NCBI RefSeq assembly: GCF_004298145.1
Contig: NZ_SCRH01000068.1
Coordinates: 1-64,000 of the forward strand
Direction: 5' to 3'
DNA: 64,000 bases
DNA from: Mycobacterium sp.
GTDB taxonomy: Bacteria > Actinomycetota > Actinomycetes > Mycobacteriales > Mycobacteriaceae
In this document: piece by piece, positions 17,234-26,511 of the stretch
Numbering within the stretch: the stretch's first letter is position 1
Layout: every line of letters starts with the position of its first letter
Translations under genes and position numbers: made by a program
Notes under the pieces: model-generated
The model's database searches: none
What the model saw: the letters and a program-made list of their open reading frames with translations, nothing else
What the model was told of the DNA's origin: nothing

Positions 17234-17400
17234 CCGGGTGCCATTCGGAACCGATTGCCGGCGTTGGTTTCCGGGTTGCCAAGGACCCGCGACGCGAGGC
17301 CGGGGACGTTGCGCCCGCGCTTTCATATCGATGTCGGCGTAGTTGGAGACGGCCGGGTTACCCCTCGAGAACTCGGCCGTCCCAACGTCTTCATGCCCGC

Positions 17401-17691
17401 TCAACAGGGCATGGCGGCGGCGGACTCGAATAGCTGTCCCCATTCGTGCCGAGCCGCGGATTGCGCGTCGACGAAGCTCGGTGTCCGTTGGCCATCGCCG
17501 GCGAGGTGCACCAGGGCCCACGCCATCGCGAATACCGGCACCTTGTGTCGCAGCGCCGCACTGTGCAATTCATCCAGGGCGGCATCCGAAGGGCACCGGC
17601 GAAGGCCGATGAGAATGCCCCGCGCCGTGTCGAGAATGCGACCGGAGTTCGGGCCACACGAAGTCTGGGCGGGGGCCCAGTCCGATGTCAT
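17401..17691 (-). CDS. Stand-alone ANTAR-domain RNA-binding regulator, 96 aa
   Basis: The segment RILDTARGILIGLRRCPSD, then ALDELHSAALRHKVPV and AMAWALVHLA, is the three-helix ANTAR domain, which binds paired hexaloop RNA hairpins and prevents transcription termination. Residues 1-15 and 70-96 are short flanks; no sensor (GAF, PAS or receiver) domain is attached, so regulation must come from expression level or a partner. ATG 17691 has AGGAGG ten bases upstream. A perfect six-base hairpin with a six-base loop sits 33 bases upstream in its own leader, suggesting autoregulation. Confidence 0.85.
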   Translation of the reverse strand: MTSDWAPAQTSCGPNSGRILDTARGILIGLRRCPSDAALDELHSAALRHKVPVFAMAWALVHLAGDGQRTPSFVDAQSAARHEWGQLFESAAAMPC

Positions 17692-17724
17692 GTTGTAGAT
17701 ACCTCCTGCTGCGCCTCCACGAAA

Positions 17725-17742
17725 CCGCTACTCGCATAGCGG
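17725..17742 (-). promoter_or_regulatory. Hexaloop hairpin in the ANTAR gene leader
   Basis: CCGCTA and TAGCGG are perfect 6-bp arms around a six-base loop, TGCGAG in the mRNA sense. ANTAR targets are stem-loops with hexanucleotide loops carrying A at position 1 and G at position 4; here G4 is present but position 1 is U. Only one such hairpin is clear. It lies between the presumed promoter and the ribosome site of the ANTAR gene. Confidence 0.45.
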
Positions 17743-17933
17743 CAGGAATCCGTGCGTTACGCATCGTCGCGGCTGCAATCCTCAAAAGGCGCCCCGTGCA
17801 ATGATTTGTCGATCGATCGCGTTGTGCCAGACCACACCCGCGATTGATACCTGCCTGTGACCGATCCGGGATCGGCTGCTAATCAACGACTCCCGTTTCA
17901 CGCCGGGTGGTGACGCAATTCGTAGGATTCGAA

Positions 17934-19298
17934 TTAGCGTGCCAAAGAGAGTAATTCGTCGAAGCCACCAACGATGGCGTCGTGGAAGACGTCGTAGTCG
18001 GGAATCGCGGTGGTGTCGATGTTCAAGCCGAGCGCGCATGTGTCGACATACGTGAGCAGCGTGACATTGACGGCGGCGCCGATCGTGGGACCGAAAGCGT
18101 ATTGAGCGCGTACCGGGGCGCCGCCGAGAAAGACCGGCACCGGGACGCCCGGCACATCGCTGGCCACGAAATCCACATGGCGCAGCACCGAGCCGATGTA
18201 CCACCGCGGCGCCAAATTCAGAACCCCGGCGATCAATTGCGTGTACGGCAGCGATCTTTCGTTGCGTACCGCCGCGGTGCGCTGCCGAATCGCCCCGATC
18301 CGCCTTGCCGGGTCGGCTTCGCCGACGGGCACGTCGAAGCGCATCAACGTGATCCGGTTCCCGCCCATGCCATCGTCTTTGGCCCGCAGGCTGATCGGCA
18401 TCGAGAGGTGCAGATCGCCCACCGCCACGCCGTGCTTCTCGTGGTAGAGGCGCAGTCCGCCCGCGACCCCGGCGACGAAAGCGTCATTGAGGGCCCCATT
18501 GCAACGGTGCGCCGCTTCCCGAAGCGGCCGCGTCGGCACCTGATGCACCCTGAGACGCCGGATCAGGCCCCGGTCGGTCACCAACGACGACCCCGTTCGG
18601 CTTATCGGCCGGACGGTCCGGTAGACCGAAGCCGCGGCGGTCGCCGCGGACCGCATGGTCGAGGCGGGCCGCCGAACGGTGTCGTACATCAGGCGTGGTA
18701 GCCGGGTGGCCGCGCCGGTCAGGGCGCTGTTGAGCAGGCCGGTCTCGTAGCGCAAGGCGTCGCGGTAGCCCCCCAGCGGTGATGACCCCGCGACCTTCGG
18801 CTCGGGCGGCATGGATTCGAGGGGGTAAAGATCCTCCGAGAGGTCGAACAGGCTCATCGCGATCTGGACTCCGCCGACCCCGTCGGTGAGCGCGTGGTGG
18901 AACTTGCAGATCATGGCCGCGCCGCCGTTTTGCAGACCGTCGATGAACGTCGTCTCCCACAGCGCGCGGGCCCGATCGAAATCCTGCATCTCGGCCACTC
19001 GCGCGATCTCGAGCACGTCGTCGAGGGTGCCCGTGCCGGAGACGGTCGCTCGCCGCAGGTGGTAATCCAGGTCGAAATCGCGGTAATGCTCCCACCGCGG
19101 CGGGGCCGGCGGGGGTGACTGCACCACCCGCTGCCTGAACATGGGCAGTGTGCGGCTGATCAGGTCGAATCGTTTCCGCACTTCGTCCCAGTCCGGGGAG
19201 CGATCCAGGAGTATGACGCTGACCACGGTCGATCGCAGCCGTGGGTCGCTTTCCATCGCCCAGGTGAACGCGTCGCTGGCGCGCATGAATGCGGTCAT
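17934..19298 (-). CDS. WS/DGAT wax ester synthase / diacylglycerol acyltransferase, 454 aa
   Basis: Acyltransferase that makes triacylglycerol or wax esters from acyl-CoA. The catalytic motif FHHALTDGVGG (HHxxxDG) lies near residue 136 and the second family motif NGALNDAFVAGVAGG follows near 270; the C-terminal ASDVPGVP and NVTLLTYVDT segments are also characteristic. ATG 19298 (MTAFMRASDAF) has AAGGAG ten bases upstream; the open frame extends to 20003 but that part overlaps the next gene in another frame. It is one of many Tgs-type paralogues expected in a mycobacterium. The broken CoA-transferase lies 122 bp upstream on the same strand. Confidence 0.94.
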   Translation of the reverse strand: MTAFMRASDAFTWAMESDPRLRSTVVSVILLDRSPDWDEVRKRFDLISRTLPMFRQRVVQSPPPAPPRWEHYRDFDLDYHLRRATVSGTGTLDDVLEIARVAEMQDFDRARALWETTFIDGLQNGGAAMICKFHHALTDGVGGVQIAMSLFDLSEDLYPLESMPPEPKVAGSSPLGGYRDALRYETGLLNSALTGAATRLPRLMYDTVRRPASTMRSAATAAASVYRTVRPISRTGSSLVTDRGLIRRLRVHQVPTRPLREAAHRCNGALNDAFVAGVAGGLRLYHEKHGVAVGDLHLSMPISLRAKDDGMGGNRITLMRFDVPVGEADPARRIGAIRQRTAAVRNERSLPYTQLIAGVLNLAPRWYIGSVLRHVDFVASDVPGVPVPVFLGGAPVRAQYAFGPTIGAAVNVTLLTYVDTCALGLNIDTTAIPDYDVFHDAIVGGFDELLSLAR

Positions 19299-19420
19299 GT
19301 CTGTACTCCTTGCACCGAACGTACGACTGCGGGCGGCCTGCGTCACCGGGTTAGCGCCAGACGATGACTTTGGTCCCCACAGATCGCGCCTTTGGTCGAC
19401 TGCCCCACCGACGCCGCGGC

Positions 19421-20653
19421 CTAGAGAATCGCGTTGAGCTCCTTGGCCCTGGCGATATCGGCCCAATCGACGTCGAGCTCCAGCAGGATTTCCTCGGTGT
19501 GCTGGCCGTGTTCCGGGGCACGAGCGGGCGCCGGCGGCGTCTCGTCGAATTGGACGGGCGCGGCGACGATACGGTATTTCTCGCCGTGGTCGTAGACGTT
19601 GGTCACCACGTATCCGTTGGGCTCGACCTGCGGGTCGTTGAGGGTTTCCCGCGGCGTCGCCAGGGCGCCCCACACGCCGGGCTCGTCCGCGAGCACCGTC
19701 TGCTAGTGCGCGAGGTCGTGGCGGGCGAACGTGTTCGCCAGCAGCTCGGTCGCCGCCGCCGCATTGGCGATCAAATTGCTCGACGGGACGAAGCGCTCGT
19801 CGTCGGCCAGCTCGGCGAGGCCCACGCGCCGGCAGAAACCCACCCAGAATTTGTCCGGCTGCAGGAACACCAGTTGGATCCACCTGCCGTCCTTGGTCTT
19901 GTACCGGTTGACGAGCGGGTTGATGGCCAGGCCCGGCGGGGCGCCCGGAATCCCGTCGATATCGAAGAAGTCGGCCGCCGAAATCGACGGTGCGATCGAC
20001 CACATCGCCTGAGCCAGCAGCGAGGAATCGACGATCGTCGGTTCACCGGTGCGTTCGCGGTGGAACAGCGCGGCGCAGACGCCGCCGGCCAGCGTCGCCC
20101 CACCCTGCAGGTCGCCGAAGCCGGGCCCCTGAACGGCGGGCGTGTCGGTGCCGAACGGCGTGAGCGTGTAGGCGACCCCGCCCCGAGCGAGGTACGTGGC
20201 GGCATCGAACCCGCCCTTGTCCCGGTCCGGTCCCCGCACCCCCAGCCCGGTACCGCGCGCGATGATGACCTTCGGGTTGAACGACCGGATGTCGTCCACG
20301 GTCAGCCGGGCCCGCTCGAGCGCGCCCGGCAGCCAATTCGTCAAGAACACATCGGCGCTGGCCAACAGCCGGCCGAACAGCTCGCGGCCGGTCTCCGATT
20401 TGATGTCGATCGCGATGCTGCGCTTCCCGCGGTTGCCCAGCTCGAGGATGAAGTCGGCATCGGGGCGGGCCGCTTCCCGGGTGAATCCCCCGACGACGAG
20501 CGCGCGGCCGGGGTCACCCGAGGTGACGCCTTCCACCTTGATGACGTCGGCGCCCCAGTCCGACAGTGCGGCACCGGCGGACGGCACGTAGGTCCATGAC
20601 GCCAACTCGATCACCCGTACGCCCCGCAGGACACCGCCGTGCACGCCGGACAT
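19421..20653 (-). pseudogene. CaiB/BaiF family III CoA-transferase interrupted by an in-frame amber codon
   Basis: From ATG 20653 the frame reads a complete family III CoA-transferase: RGVRVIELASWTYVPSAGA at the N-terminus, GADVIKVEG, the catalytic Asp in GFGDLQGGATLAGG, and the C-terminal HDLAH. At codon 317 (19703-19705) it hits TAG. The same frame then continues for 93 more codons (QTVLADEPGVWGALATPRE, DETPPAPARAPEHGQHTEE) to TAG 19421-19423, which is the normal C-terminus. One base change, TGG to TAG, explains it, since Trp often follows this segment. Intact length would be 410 aa. Either a recent pseudogene or a sequencing error. Confidence 0.88.
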
Positions 20654-20937
20654 CGCCAACCCCCTAGCTCGTGGTCATTCCTTGCTATTTTAGATATTCT
20701 AGCTAGTCTTGGGCGTAGTGATAGCCCATCTGCAGGTCAGCGCAGTTTTCCGGGGAAGAGACGCGATGGAGCCGACCGAAGGTCTCGTTCCGACGCCCAC
20801 CGCGGTGACCCCGCGCCGCATGACGGCGCGGACGGACGACCAGCCGATTCAATCCCCCCACGGAGGCGGCCGCGTAACCGAATGCTGTTGGGCCCCAATG
20901 TGGGTCGCGATGTAGCCGCAGGGACGAAGGGTGAGCG

Positions 20938-21801
20938 ATGGGCAGAGTGGCGGGCAAGGTGGCCGTGATCAGCGGCGCCGCGCGCGGTCAGGGGCGTTCA
21001 CATGCGCGGATGCTGGCCGCCGAAGGCGCGGACATCATCGCAGTGGATCTGTGCGCGGACATCGACACCAATGAGTACCCTCTGGCCCGCCCCGAAGACC
21101 TCGACGAAACGGCGCGGCTGGTCGAAAAGGAAGGGCAGCGCGCGATCACGGCGGTCGCCGACGTTCGCGACCGGGTGGCCCTGTCCGCGGCCATCGATGC
21201 GGGCGTGGCCGAGTTCGGTCACCTGGACATCGTGGTCGCCAACGCGGGCATCTGCCCACTGACCGCGGGCCTGCCACCGCAGGCCTTCGCCGACGCCGTC
21301 GACGTCGATCTCATCGGCGTGCTGAACCTGGTGCACACGAGCCTCAAACACCTGCGGGCCGGTGCATCGATCATCGTCATCGGTTCCAACGCGGCCTTCA
21401 TGTCGTCGATGAACACCGCCGGCATCGACGGTGGCCCCGGCGGGGCCGGCTATGCCTTCGCGAAACTGGCTGCCGCACACTACGTCAACGACTTCGCGTT
21501 GGCGCTCGCCCGGTTCTCCATCCGGATGAACGCGGTGCATCCGACGAACGTCAACACCGACATGCTGCACAGCCCCCCGATGTACCGCGCGTTCCGGCCG
21601 GACTTGAAAGCCCCGACCCGCCAGGACGCCGAACCGGTGTTCCCGCTCGTGCAGGCGATGCCGGTCCCCTACGTCGAACCCGAAGACATCAGCGAGGCGG
21701 TGTTGTTCCTCGCCTCGGACGCGGCACGCTACATCACCGGACAGCAGTTGCGCGTCGACGCCGGGGGCTTTCTCAAGGTCAAACCCTGGTCGGGGGCGTG
21801 A
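20938..21801 (+). CDS. Mycofactocin-coupled SDR dehydrogenase, 287 aa
   Basis: NAD(P)-dependent alcohol dehydrogenase of the SDR class. Nucleotide motif SGAARGQGRSHA, then the insertion DIDTNEYPLARPEDLDETARLV that marks the mycofactocin-associated subgroup (carveol-dehydrogenase-like, nicotinamide held tightly), NAG at residues ~98-100, catalytic Tyr and Lys in YAFAK, and YITGQQLRVDAGG at the end. ATG 20938 has GGGTGAG upstream. First gene of an eight-gene operon; its stop overlaps the next start (TGATG). It probably oxidises an alcohol intermediate, passing electrons to mycofactocin made elsewhere in the genome. Confidence 0.9.
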   Translation: MGRVAGKVAVISGAARGQGRSHARMLAAEGADIIAVDLCADIDTNEYPLARPEDLDETARLVEKEGQRAITAVADVRDRVALSAAIDAGVAEFGHLDIVVANAGICPLTAGLPPQAFADAVDVDLIGVLNLVHTSLKHLRAGASIIVIGSNAAFMSSMNTAGIDGGPGGAGYAFAKLAAAHYVNDFALALARFSIRMNAVHPTNVNTDMLHSPPMYRAFRPDLKAPTRQDAEPVFPLVQAMPVPYVEPEDISEAVLFLASDAARYITGQQLRVDAGGFLKVKPWSGA

Positions 21802-22814
21802 TGAACACCAATCACGTTGCACCGCAACCTGACTCGGACGGCGTCTGGCGTCGCCTTTACGAACTGATGGTCCTGATGAAGGCGGCCGACGATCGGCTGT
21901 CCAAGGGGATCGCGACCGGCGAGTTCATATGCGTGTATTGGCCGTCGCGGGGCCAGGAGGCGATCGCGGCCGCGATGGGGGTTGCGCTGCGCCCCGACGA
22001 TCAGTTGGTGACGACGTACCGCGGCCTGCACGACCTGATCGGCAAGGGCGTCCCGCTCGAGGAGATCTATGGCGAGATGATGGGCCGCACCGTCGGCGCC
22101 GGCCGGGGCAAGGGCGGCACCATGCACATCGCCAATCCCGCTAAGGGCGTGATGCTTTCGACCGGCATCGTCGGGGCCGGACCACCGGTGGCCGTGGGCC
22201 TGGCGATGGCCGCCAAACGCAAGGGCATCGATCGCGTGACGGTGGTCAGCTTCGGCGACGGCGCGACCAACACCGGTTCCTTCCACGAGGCGGCCAACAT
22301 GGCCGCGCTGTGGGACCTGCCGATCGTCTTCGTGTGCCAGAACAATCTCTACGCCGAGATGACGCCGACCGCGGACACCATGAAGCTCGAGCATGTCGCC
22401 GACCGGGCGGCCGGGTACGGGATGCCGGGCGTGCGTGTCGACGGCAACGATCCGTTGGCGGTGAAGTCGGCGCTCGACGACGCGCTGCGGCGGGCGCGCG
22501 GCGGCCCGCGCGGCAAAGGCCCCACCTTCCTCGAATGCGTGACATTCCGCTTCCGCGGCCACTACTTCGGTGACCGGACGCCCTATATACCCAAGGAACA
22601 GCTCGAGGCGGCGATGGCCGCCGACCCGGTGCCCCGCTTCCGCAGCCGGCTCGCGGAGACGGGCGCCTGCTCACCGGACGAACTCGACCGCATCGACGGC
22701 GACGCGGCGGCCGCGGTGGAAGCGGCACTGCAAGCGGTGATGAGCGCGGATTCGCCGTCAATCGACGAGCTCGACCGCGACGTGTACGCAACCCCGATCA
22801 CGTTCCCGGTGTAA
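21801..22814 (+). CDS. TPP-dependent dehydrogenase E1 alpha subunit (acetoin/2-oxoacid type), 337 aa
   Basis: Alpha half of an E1 decarboxylase. The TPP/Mg site reads VVSFGDGATNTGSFHEAANM (GDG followed by Asn), with QNNLYA after it; the Ser/His active-site loop CVTFRFRGHYFGD is near the C-terminus. Size and ending match AcoA-like E1 alpha rather than the larger pyruvate dehydrogenases. ATG 21801 overlaps the SDR stop; GTG 21798 is an equal alternative. It is followed after 5 bp by E1 beta. Substrate probably a 2-oxoacid or an acyloin produced by the upstream steps. Confidence 0.9.
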   Translation: MNTNHVAPQPDSDGVWRRLYELMVLMKAADDRLSKGIATGEFICVYWPSRGQEAIAAAMGVALRPDDQLVTTYRGLHDLIGKGVPLEEIYGEMMGRTVGAGRGKGGTMHIANPAKGVMLSTGIVGAGPPVAVGLAMAAKRKGIDRVTVVSFGDGATNTGSFHEAANMAALWDLPIVFVCQNNLYAEMTPTADTMKLEHVADRAAGYGMPGVRVDGNDPLAVKSALDDALRRARGGPRGKGPTFLECVTFRFRGHYFGDRTPYIPKEQLEAAMAADPVPRFRSRLAETGACSPDELDRIDGDAAAAVEAALQAVMSADSPSIDELDRDVYATPITFPV

Positions 22815-22819
22815 CGCCC

Positions 22820-23818
22820 GTGGACGAGAAAGAGATGACGATGCGCGAGGCGCTCAACCTCGCGCTGGACCAGGCGCTCGCGGCTGACGACCGGGTGTTC
22901 TTGCTCGGTGAGGACATCGCCGATCCCGGCGCGTCCGGACCGACCGCGGGGTTGTCGACGAAGTACGGCCACGACCGCGTCCTCGACACGCCGATCTCGG
23001 AGGCAGCGATCGTCGGCGCGGCGATCGGCGCGGCCATCGACGGCCTGCTGCCGGTGGCCGAGATCATGATCATGGATTTCATCGGGATCGCCGCCGACCA
23101 GCTGATCAACAACGCCGCCAAGCTGAGGTTCATGACCGCCGGGCGCACGTCGGCGCCGATCACCGTCCGCACGCAGGTTTACGCCGGATTGGCCACGGGT
23201 GCAACGCATTCGCAGAGCCTGGAAGCGTGGTTCATGCACATCCCCGGGATGAAGGTGATCGTGCCGGCCACCCCACGGGACGCGAAGGGGCTGCTCACCG
23301 CGGCGATCTTCGACCCCGACCCCTGCCTGTTCATCGAGACGATTCGGCTGCAAAGCAAGAAAGGGCCCGTCCCCCTCGAACCCGGCTTCTCAATCCCGCT
23401 CGGCCGGGCCGACATCAAGCGGCCCGGCACCGACGTGAGCCTGATCGCCTACGGGCGTTGCGTGCACGACGCCCTGAGCGCCGCGGCCACGCTGGGCGAA
23501 CGAGGCGTCAGTGCCGAGGTGGTCGACCTGCGCACTTTGGTGCCACTCGACGTCGACACCATCGTCGGGTCCGTGCGTCGCACCCGGAGAGCCGTGATCG
23601 TCCATGACGCGGTGCGATTCGGCGGCCCCGGAGCTGAGATCGCCGCGATCCTGCACGCGGAGTTGTTCGGTGAGCTCGCCGCACCCGTCGGGCGGGTCGC
23701 CGCCCGGTTCGTCCCGAACCCGGCCGCGGCGGCGCTCGAGGCTCAGGTGTATCCGTCGCCGGCGCGGATCGCGGAGGCGGCCCAACGCACGCTGCAGAAG
23801 GCGAATCTGCGTGGCTGA
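22820..23818 (+). CDS. TPP-dependent dehydrogenase E1 beta subunit, 332 aa
   Basis: Transketolase-type pyrimidine and C-terminal domains of an E1 beta chain: MREALNLALDQALAADDRV, FLLGEDIADPGASGPTAGL (the Glu that activates TPP), DTPISEAAIVGAAIGAAIDG, and the C-terminal VDLRTLVPLDVDTI. Pairs with the E1 alpha chain immediately upstream to form an alpha2beta2 enzyme. Start is GTG 22820, five bases after the E1 alpha stop. Its stop overlaps the lipoyl-domain gene by eight bases, so all three are co-translated. Confidence 0.92.
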   Translation: MDEKEMTMREALNLALDQALAADDRVFLLGEDIADPGASGPTAGLSTKYGHDRVLDTPISEAAIVGAAIGAAIDGLLPVAEIMIMDFIGIAADQLINNAAKLRFMTAGRTSAPITVRTQVYAGLATGATHSQSLEAWFMHIPGMKVIVPATPRDAKGLLTAAIFDPDPCLFIETIRLQSKKGPVPLEPGFSIPLGRADIKRPGTDVSLIAYGRCVHDALSAAATLGERGVSAEVVDLRTLVPLDVDTIVGSVRRTRRAVIVHDAVRFGGPGAEIAAILHAELFGELAAPVGRVAARFVPNPAAAALEAQVYPSPARIAEAAQRTLQKANLRG

Positions 23819-24047
23819 CTTCGTTATTCGCATCCCCCGGGTGTCGGTGGCCGTCTCGGAGGCCGAGCTGACCGGGCTGCTCGTCGGCGCCGGCGAGCAC
23901 GTCGAAGCGGGGACGCCGATCTACGTCATCGCCACCGAGAAGGTCGAGCAGGAGATCGAAGCCGGGGCGACGGGCACCGTGCAGTGGACCGGCCAGGTCG
24001 GGACCACCTACGACATCGGCACCGAAATCGGCGTCATCTCGTCATAA
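23811..24047 (+). CDS. Free-standing lipoyl-domain protein, 78 aa
   Basis: One complete lipoyl (biotinyl-lipoyl) domain: VADFVIRIPRVSVAVSEAEL opens it, the acceptor lysine is K44 in ATEKVEQEIE, and GTTYDIGTEIGVI closes it. There is no E3-binding domain and no acyltransferase domain, so it is only the swinging-arm part of an E2. GTG 23811 overlaps the E1 beta stop. It could carry an acyl group from E1 to an unlinked E2/E3, or act as a GcvH-like soluble carrier. The downstream gene is a crotonase, not an E2 core or dihydrolipoyl dehydrogenase. Confidence 0.88.
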   Translation: MADFVIRIPRVSVAVSEAELTGLLVGAGEHVEAGTPIYVIATEKVEQEIEAGATGTVQWTGQVGTTYDIGTEIGVISS

Positions 24048-24065
24048 CGAAGAAAGGCAAAACCC

Positions 24066-24938
24066 ATGGATCTCAACGAGACCCGCGAGAGAATCATCTA
24101 CGAAAAAGAGGGCCCGATCGCCCGTGTCACCCTGAACTGGCCGGAGAAGGCCAACGCCCAGGACCAGAAGCTGGCCGAAGAGGTCGACGCCGCGCTGGCC
24201 GACGCCGACCGGGACTACGACATCAAAGTGCTGATCCTCAAGGCCAACGGCAAGGGCTTCTGTTCCGGACACGCGATCGGCAACAACGCCGTTGATTACC
24301 CGGCTTTCGTCGAGGGCGCCAAGGTGATGGGCACGCCGTGGAAGCCGCAGACCGACCTGTTCGTCAAGCCGATCCTGAACCTTTGGGAGTTCTCCAAGCC
24401 GACGATCGCGCAGGTGCACGGCTACTGCGTCGGCGGGGGCACCCATTACGGGCTGACCACCGACATCGTCATCGCCTCCGAGGACGCCTACTTCTCCTAC
24501 CCGCCGCTGCAGGGCTTCGGCATGCCCTCGGGCGAATGCTCGATCGAGCCGTGGGTGTTCATGAACTGGCGCCGCGCCGCGTATTACCTCTATCTCGCCG
24601 AGGTCATCGATGCCAAGAAGGCCTTGGACGTCGGCCTGGTCAACGAGGTCGTCCCACGCGACCAGCTCGACGACCGGGTCGAGGCCATCGCCCGCCACAT
24701 CGCGCAGGCGCCGATGACAACGCTGCTGGCGACCAAGGCCAACCTCAAACGCGCCTGGGAGCTGATGGGCATGCGCGTGCATTGGCAGAGCTCCAACGAC
24801 CTCGTCGCTCTCGCGTCGATCAGCAAGGACGTGCAGGAGCTGATCCAGACGGTGTTCAAAGACAAGGTGCTGCCGTCCGAGCAGGCCCGCCGCCAGGCCG
24901 CGGCCGCCGCCCAGACCGACGGCGCCGCAACCACATAG
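24066..24938 (+). CDS. Crotonase-superfamily protein lacking both hydratase glutamates, 290 aa
   Basis: Crotonase fold with the oxyanion-hole segments FCSGHAIG and YCVGGGTHYG. In classical enoyl-CoA hydratase the two catalytic Glu lie 20 residues apart; the aligned positions here are H127 and P147. It is therefore unlikely to be a plain hydratase and may be an isomerase, C-C hydrolase or ring-cleaving member. A long C-terminal helix LLATKANLKRAWELMGMRVH is shared with the paralogue at 29647-30498. ATG 24066 has GAAAGG nine bases upstream. Fifth gene of the operon, 17 bp before the acyl-CoA ligase. Confidence 0.85.
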   Translation: MDLNETRERIIYEKEGPIARVTLNWPEKANAQDQKLAEEVDAALADADRDYDIKVLILKANGKGFCSGHAIGNNAVDYPAFVEGAKVMGTPWKPQTDLFVKPILNLWEFSKPTIAQVHGYCVGGGTHYGLTTDIVIASEDAYFSYPPLQGFGMPSGECSIEPWVFMNWRRAAYYLYLAEVIDAKKALDVGLVNEVVPRDQLDDRVEAIARHIAQAPMTTLLATKANLKRAWELMGMRVHWQSSNDLVALASISKDVQELIQTVFKDKVLPSEQARRQAAAAAQTDGAATT

Positions 24939-24954
24939 GGTTCGGGGTTCGCCG

Positions 24955-26490
24955 GTGAACATCGCCGACCACGCCATGAGTGCCGCAGAGTCGCCGGCAC
25001 TCATCGTCGCGGACGGCGATATGATCTCCTTCGGCACGCTGCACGCCCGCAGCCGGCGGGTCGCCGCGCTGCTGCACGACGCCGGGCTGCGCCGCGGCGA
25101 CGGCGTGGCCCTGGTGCTGCCGAACCGGCCGGAGTTCTTCGAAATCACCTGGGGCTGCCAGCTTTCCGGCCTGTACTACACCGCCGTCAACACCCACTTC
25201 ACCCCCGGCGAAATCGCCTATGTCATCGACGACTCCGATGCAAAGGCGGCTTTCGTCGACGCCTCGATGCCCGACCTCGCCGCGCACCTGCGCACCGCCA
25301 ATCCGGCGGTGGCCGCGCACATCGCGGTCGGGGGGGCCGTGGCCGGCTGGCAGTCCTATGAGGATGCCGTGGCGGCGGCCGGCGGCGTCTCGCCGATGTC
25401 GGACGGATCGGAGATGCTGTATTCGTCGGGCACCACAGGACGGCCCAAGGCGGTGCGGCGGCCGCTTCCCGACGACGGCAACGGGTCCTGGGCGCAGTCG
25501 GTGCTGGAGATGGCGCTGATCCACAAGTACGGGATGAGCCCATCGAGTGTGTACCTGTCCCCCGCGCCGCTCTACCACGCGGCCGGAGTGAACTACACCA
25601 TGGCTGCCAACCGCGTCGGCGCCGCGTCGATCATCATGAAGAGGTTCGACGCCGAGGCGGTCTTGCGGTTGATCGAGACGCACCGGGTGACCCACGCCCA
25701 GTTCGTACCGACGATGTTCGTGCGCATGCTCAAACTGCCTACGACAGTCCGCAACAAGTATGACGTCTCGAGCCTGCGTTGCGTCATCCACGCGGCCGCG
25801 CCCTGCCCCGTCGACGTCAAGCACCGGATGATGGAGTGGTTCGGACCGATCATTCACGAATACTACGGGGGCACTGAAGGATTCGCGGGAACCACGATCG
25901 GCCCGCAGGATTGGCTTACCCATCCCGGTTCGGTGGGTATTCCGATGGCCCCGGTGCACGTGGTCGGCGATGACGGGCAGGAACTTCCCGTCGGCGAATC
26001 CGGCGAGCTCTATTTCGAAGGGGGACCCGACTTCGAATACTTCAAGGATCCCGCCAAGACCGCGTCGGTGTACAACGATCGCGGGTGGCGCTCGCTCGGC
26101 GACGTGGGATACGTCGACGGCGACGGCTACCTGTACCTCACCGACCGATCGACGTTCATGATCGTCTCCGGCGGGGTCAACATCTACCCGCAAGAGGCGG
26201 AGAACCTGCTCGTCATGCATCCGAAGCTGGTCGACGCGGCCGTATTCGGGGTTCCCAATCAGGAATTCGGTGAAGAAGTCAAGGCCGTCGTGCAGCCGGC
26301 CGCCGGCGTCATGCCCGGGCCCGAACTCGAAGCCGAACTCATCGACTACTGCCGGGCCCACCTGGCCGGCTACAAGTGCCCGCGCACCGTCGAATTCGAC
26401 CGGGAACTGCCGCGGGATCCGAACGGAAAGCTCTACAAGCGACGTATCCGCGACCGTTATTGGCAGGGACGGGTCTCGCGGATCTTGTGA
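24955..26490 (+). CDS. Acyl-CoA ligase (AMP-forming, FadD-like), 511 aa
   Basis: Activates a carboxylic acid to its CoA thioester through an acyl-adenylate. Motifs in order: phosphate loop YSSGTTGRPKAVRR (~residue 158), YYGGTEG (~302), GWRSLGDVGYVDGDGYLYL with the adenylate-binding Asp, SGGVNIYPQEAEN hinge, and the C-terminal catalytic Lys in RDPNGKLYKRR. GTG 24955 is used; it lies 16 bp after the crotonase stop. The acid could be the original growth substrate or an oxidation product of the Rieske and KstD-like enzymes encoded next. Confidence 0.92.
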   Translation: MNIADHAMSAAESPALIVADGDMISFGTLHARSRRVAALLHDAGLRRGDGVALVLPNRPEFFEITWGCQLSGLYYTAVNTHFTPGEIAYVIDDSDAKAAFVDASMPDLAAHLRTANPAVAAHIAVGGAVAGWQSYEDAVAAAGGVSPMSDGSEMLYSSGTTGRPKAVRRPLPDDGNGSWAQSVLEMALIHKYGMSPSSVYLSPAPLYHAAGVNYTMAANRVGAASIIMKRFDAEAVLRLIETHRVTHAQFVPTMFVRMLKLPTTVRNKYDVSSLRCVIHAAAPCPVDVKHRMMEWFGPIIHEYYGGTEGFAGTTIGPQDWLTHPGSVGIPMAPVHVVGDDGQELPVGESGELYFEGGPDFEYFKDPAKTASVYNDRGWRSLGDVGYVDGDGYLYLTDRSTFMIVSGGVNIYPQEAENLLVMHPKLVDAAVFGVPNQEFGEEVKAVVQPAAGVMPGPELEAELIDYCRAHLAGYKCPRTVEFDRELPRDPNGKLYKRRIRDRYWQGRVSRIL

Positions 26491-26511
26491 GGCGACACAA
26501 GGGATGACGAA

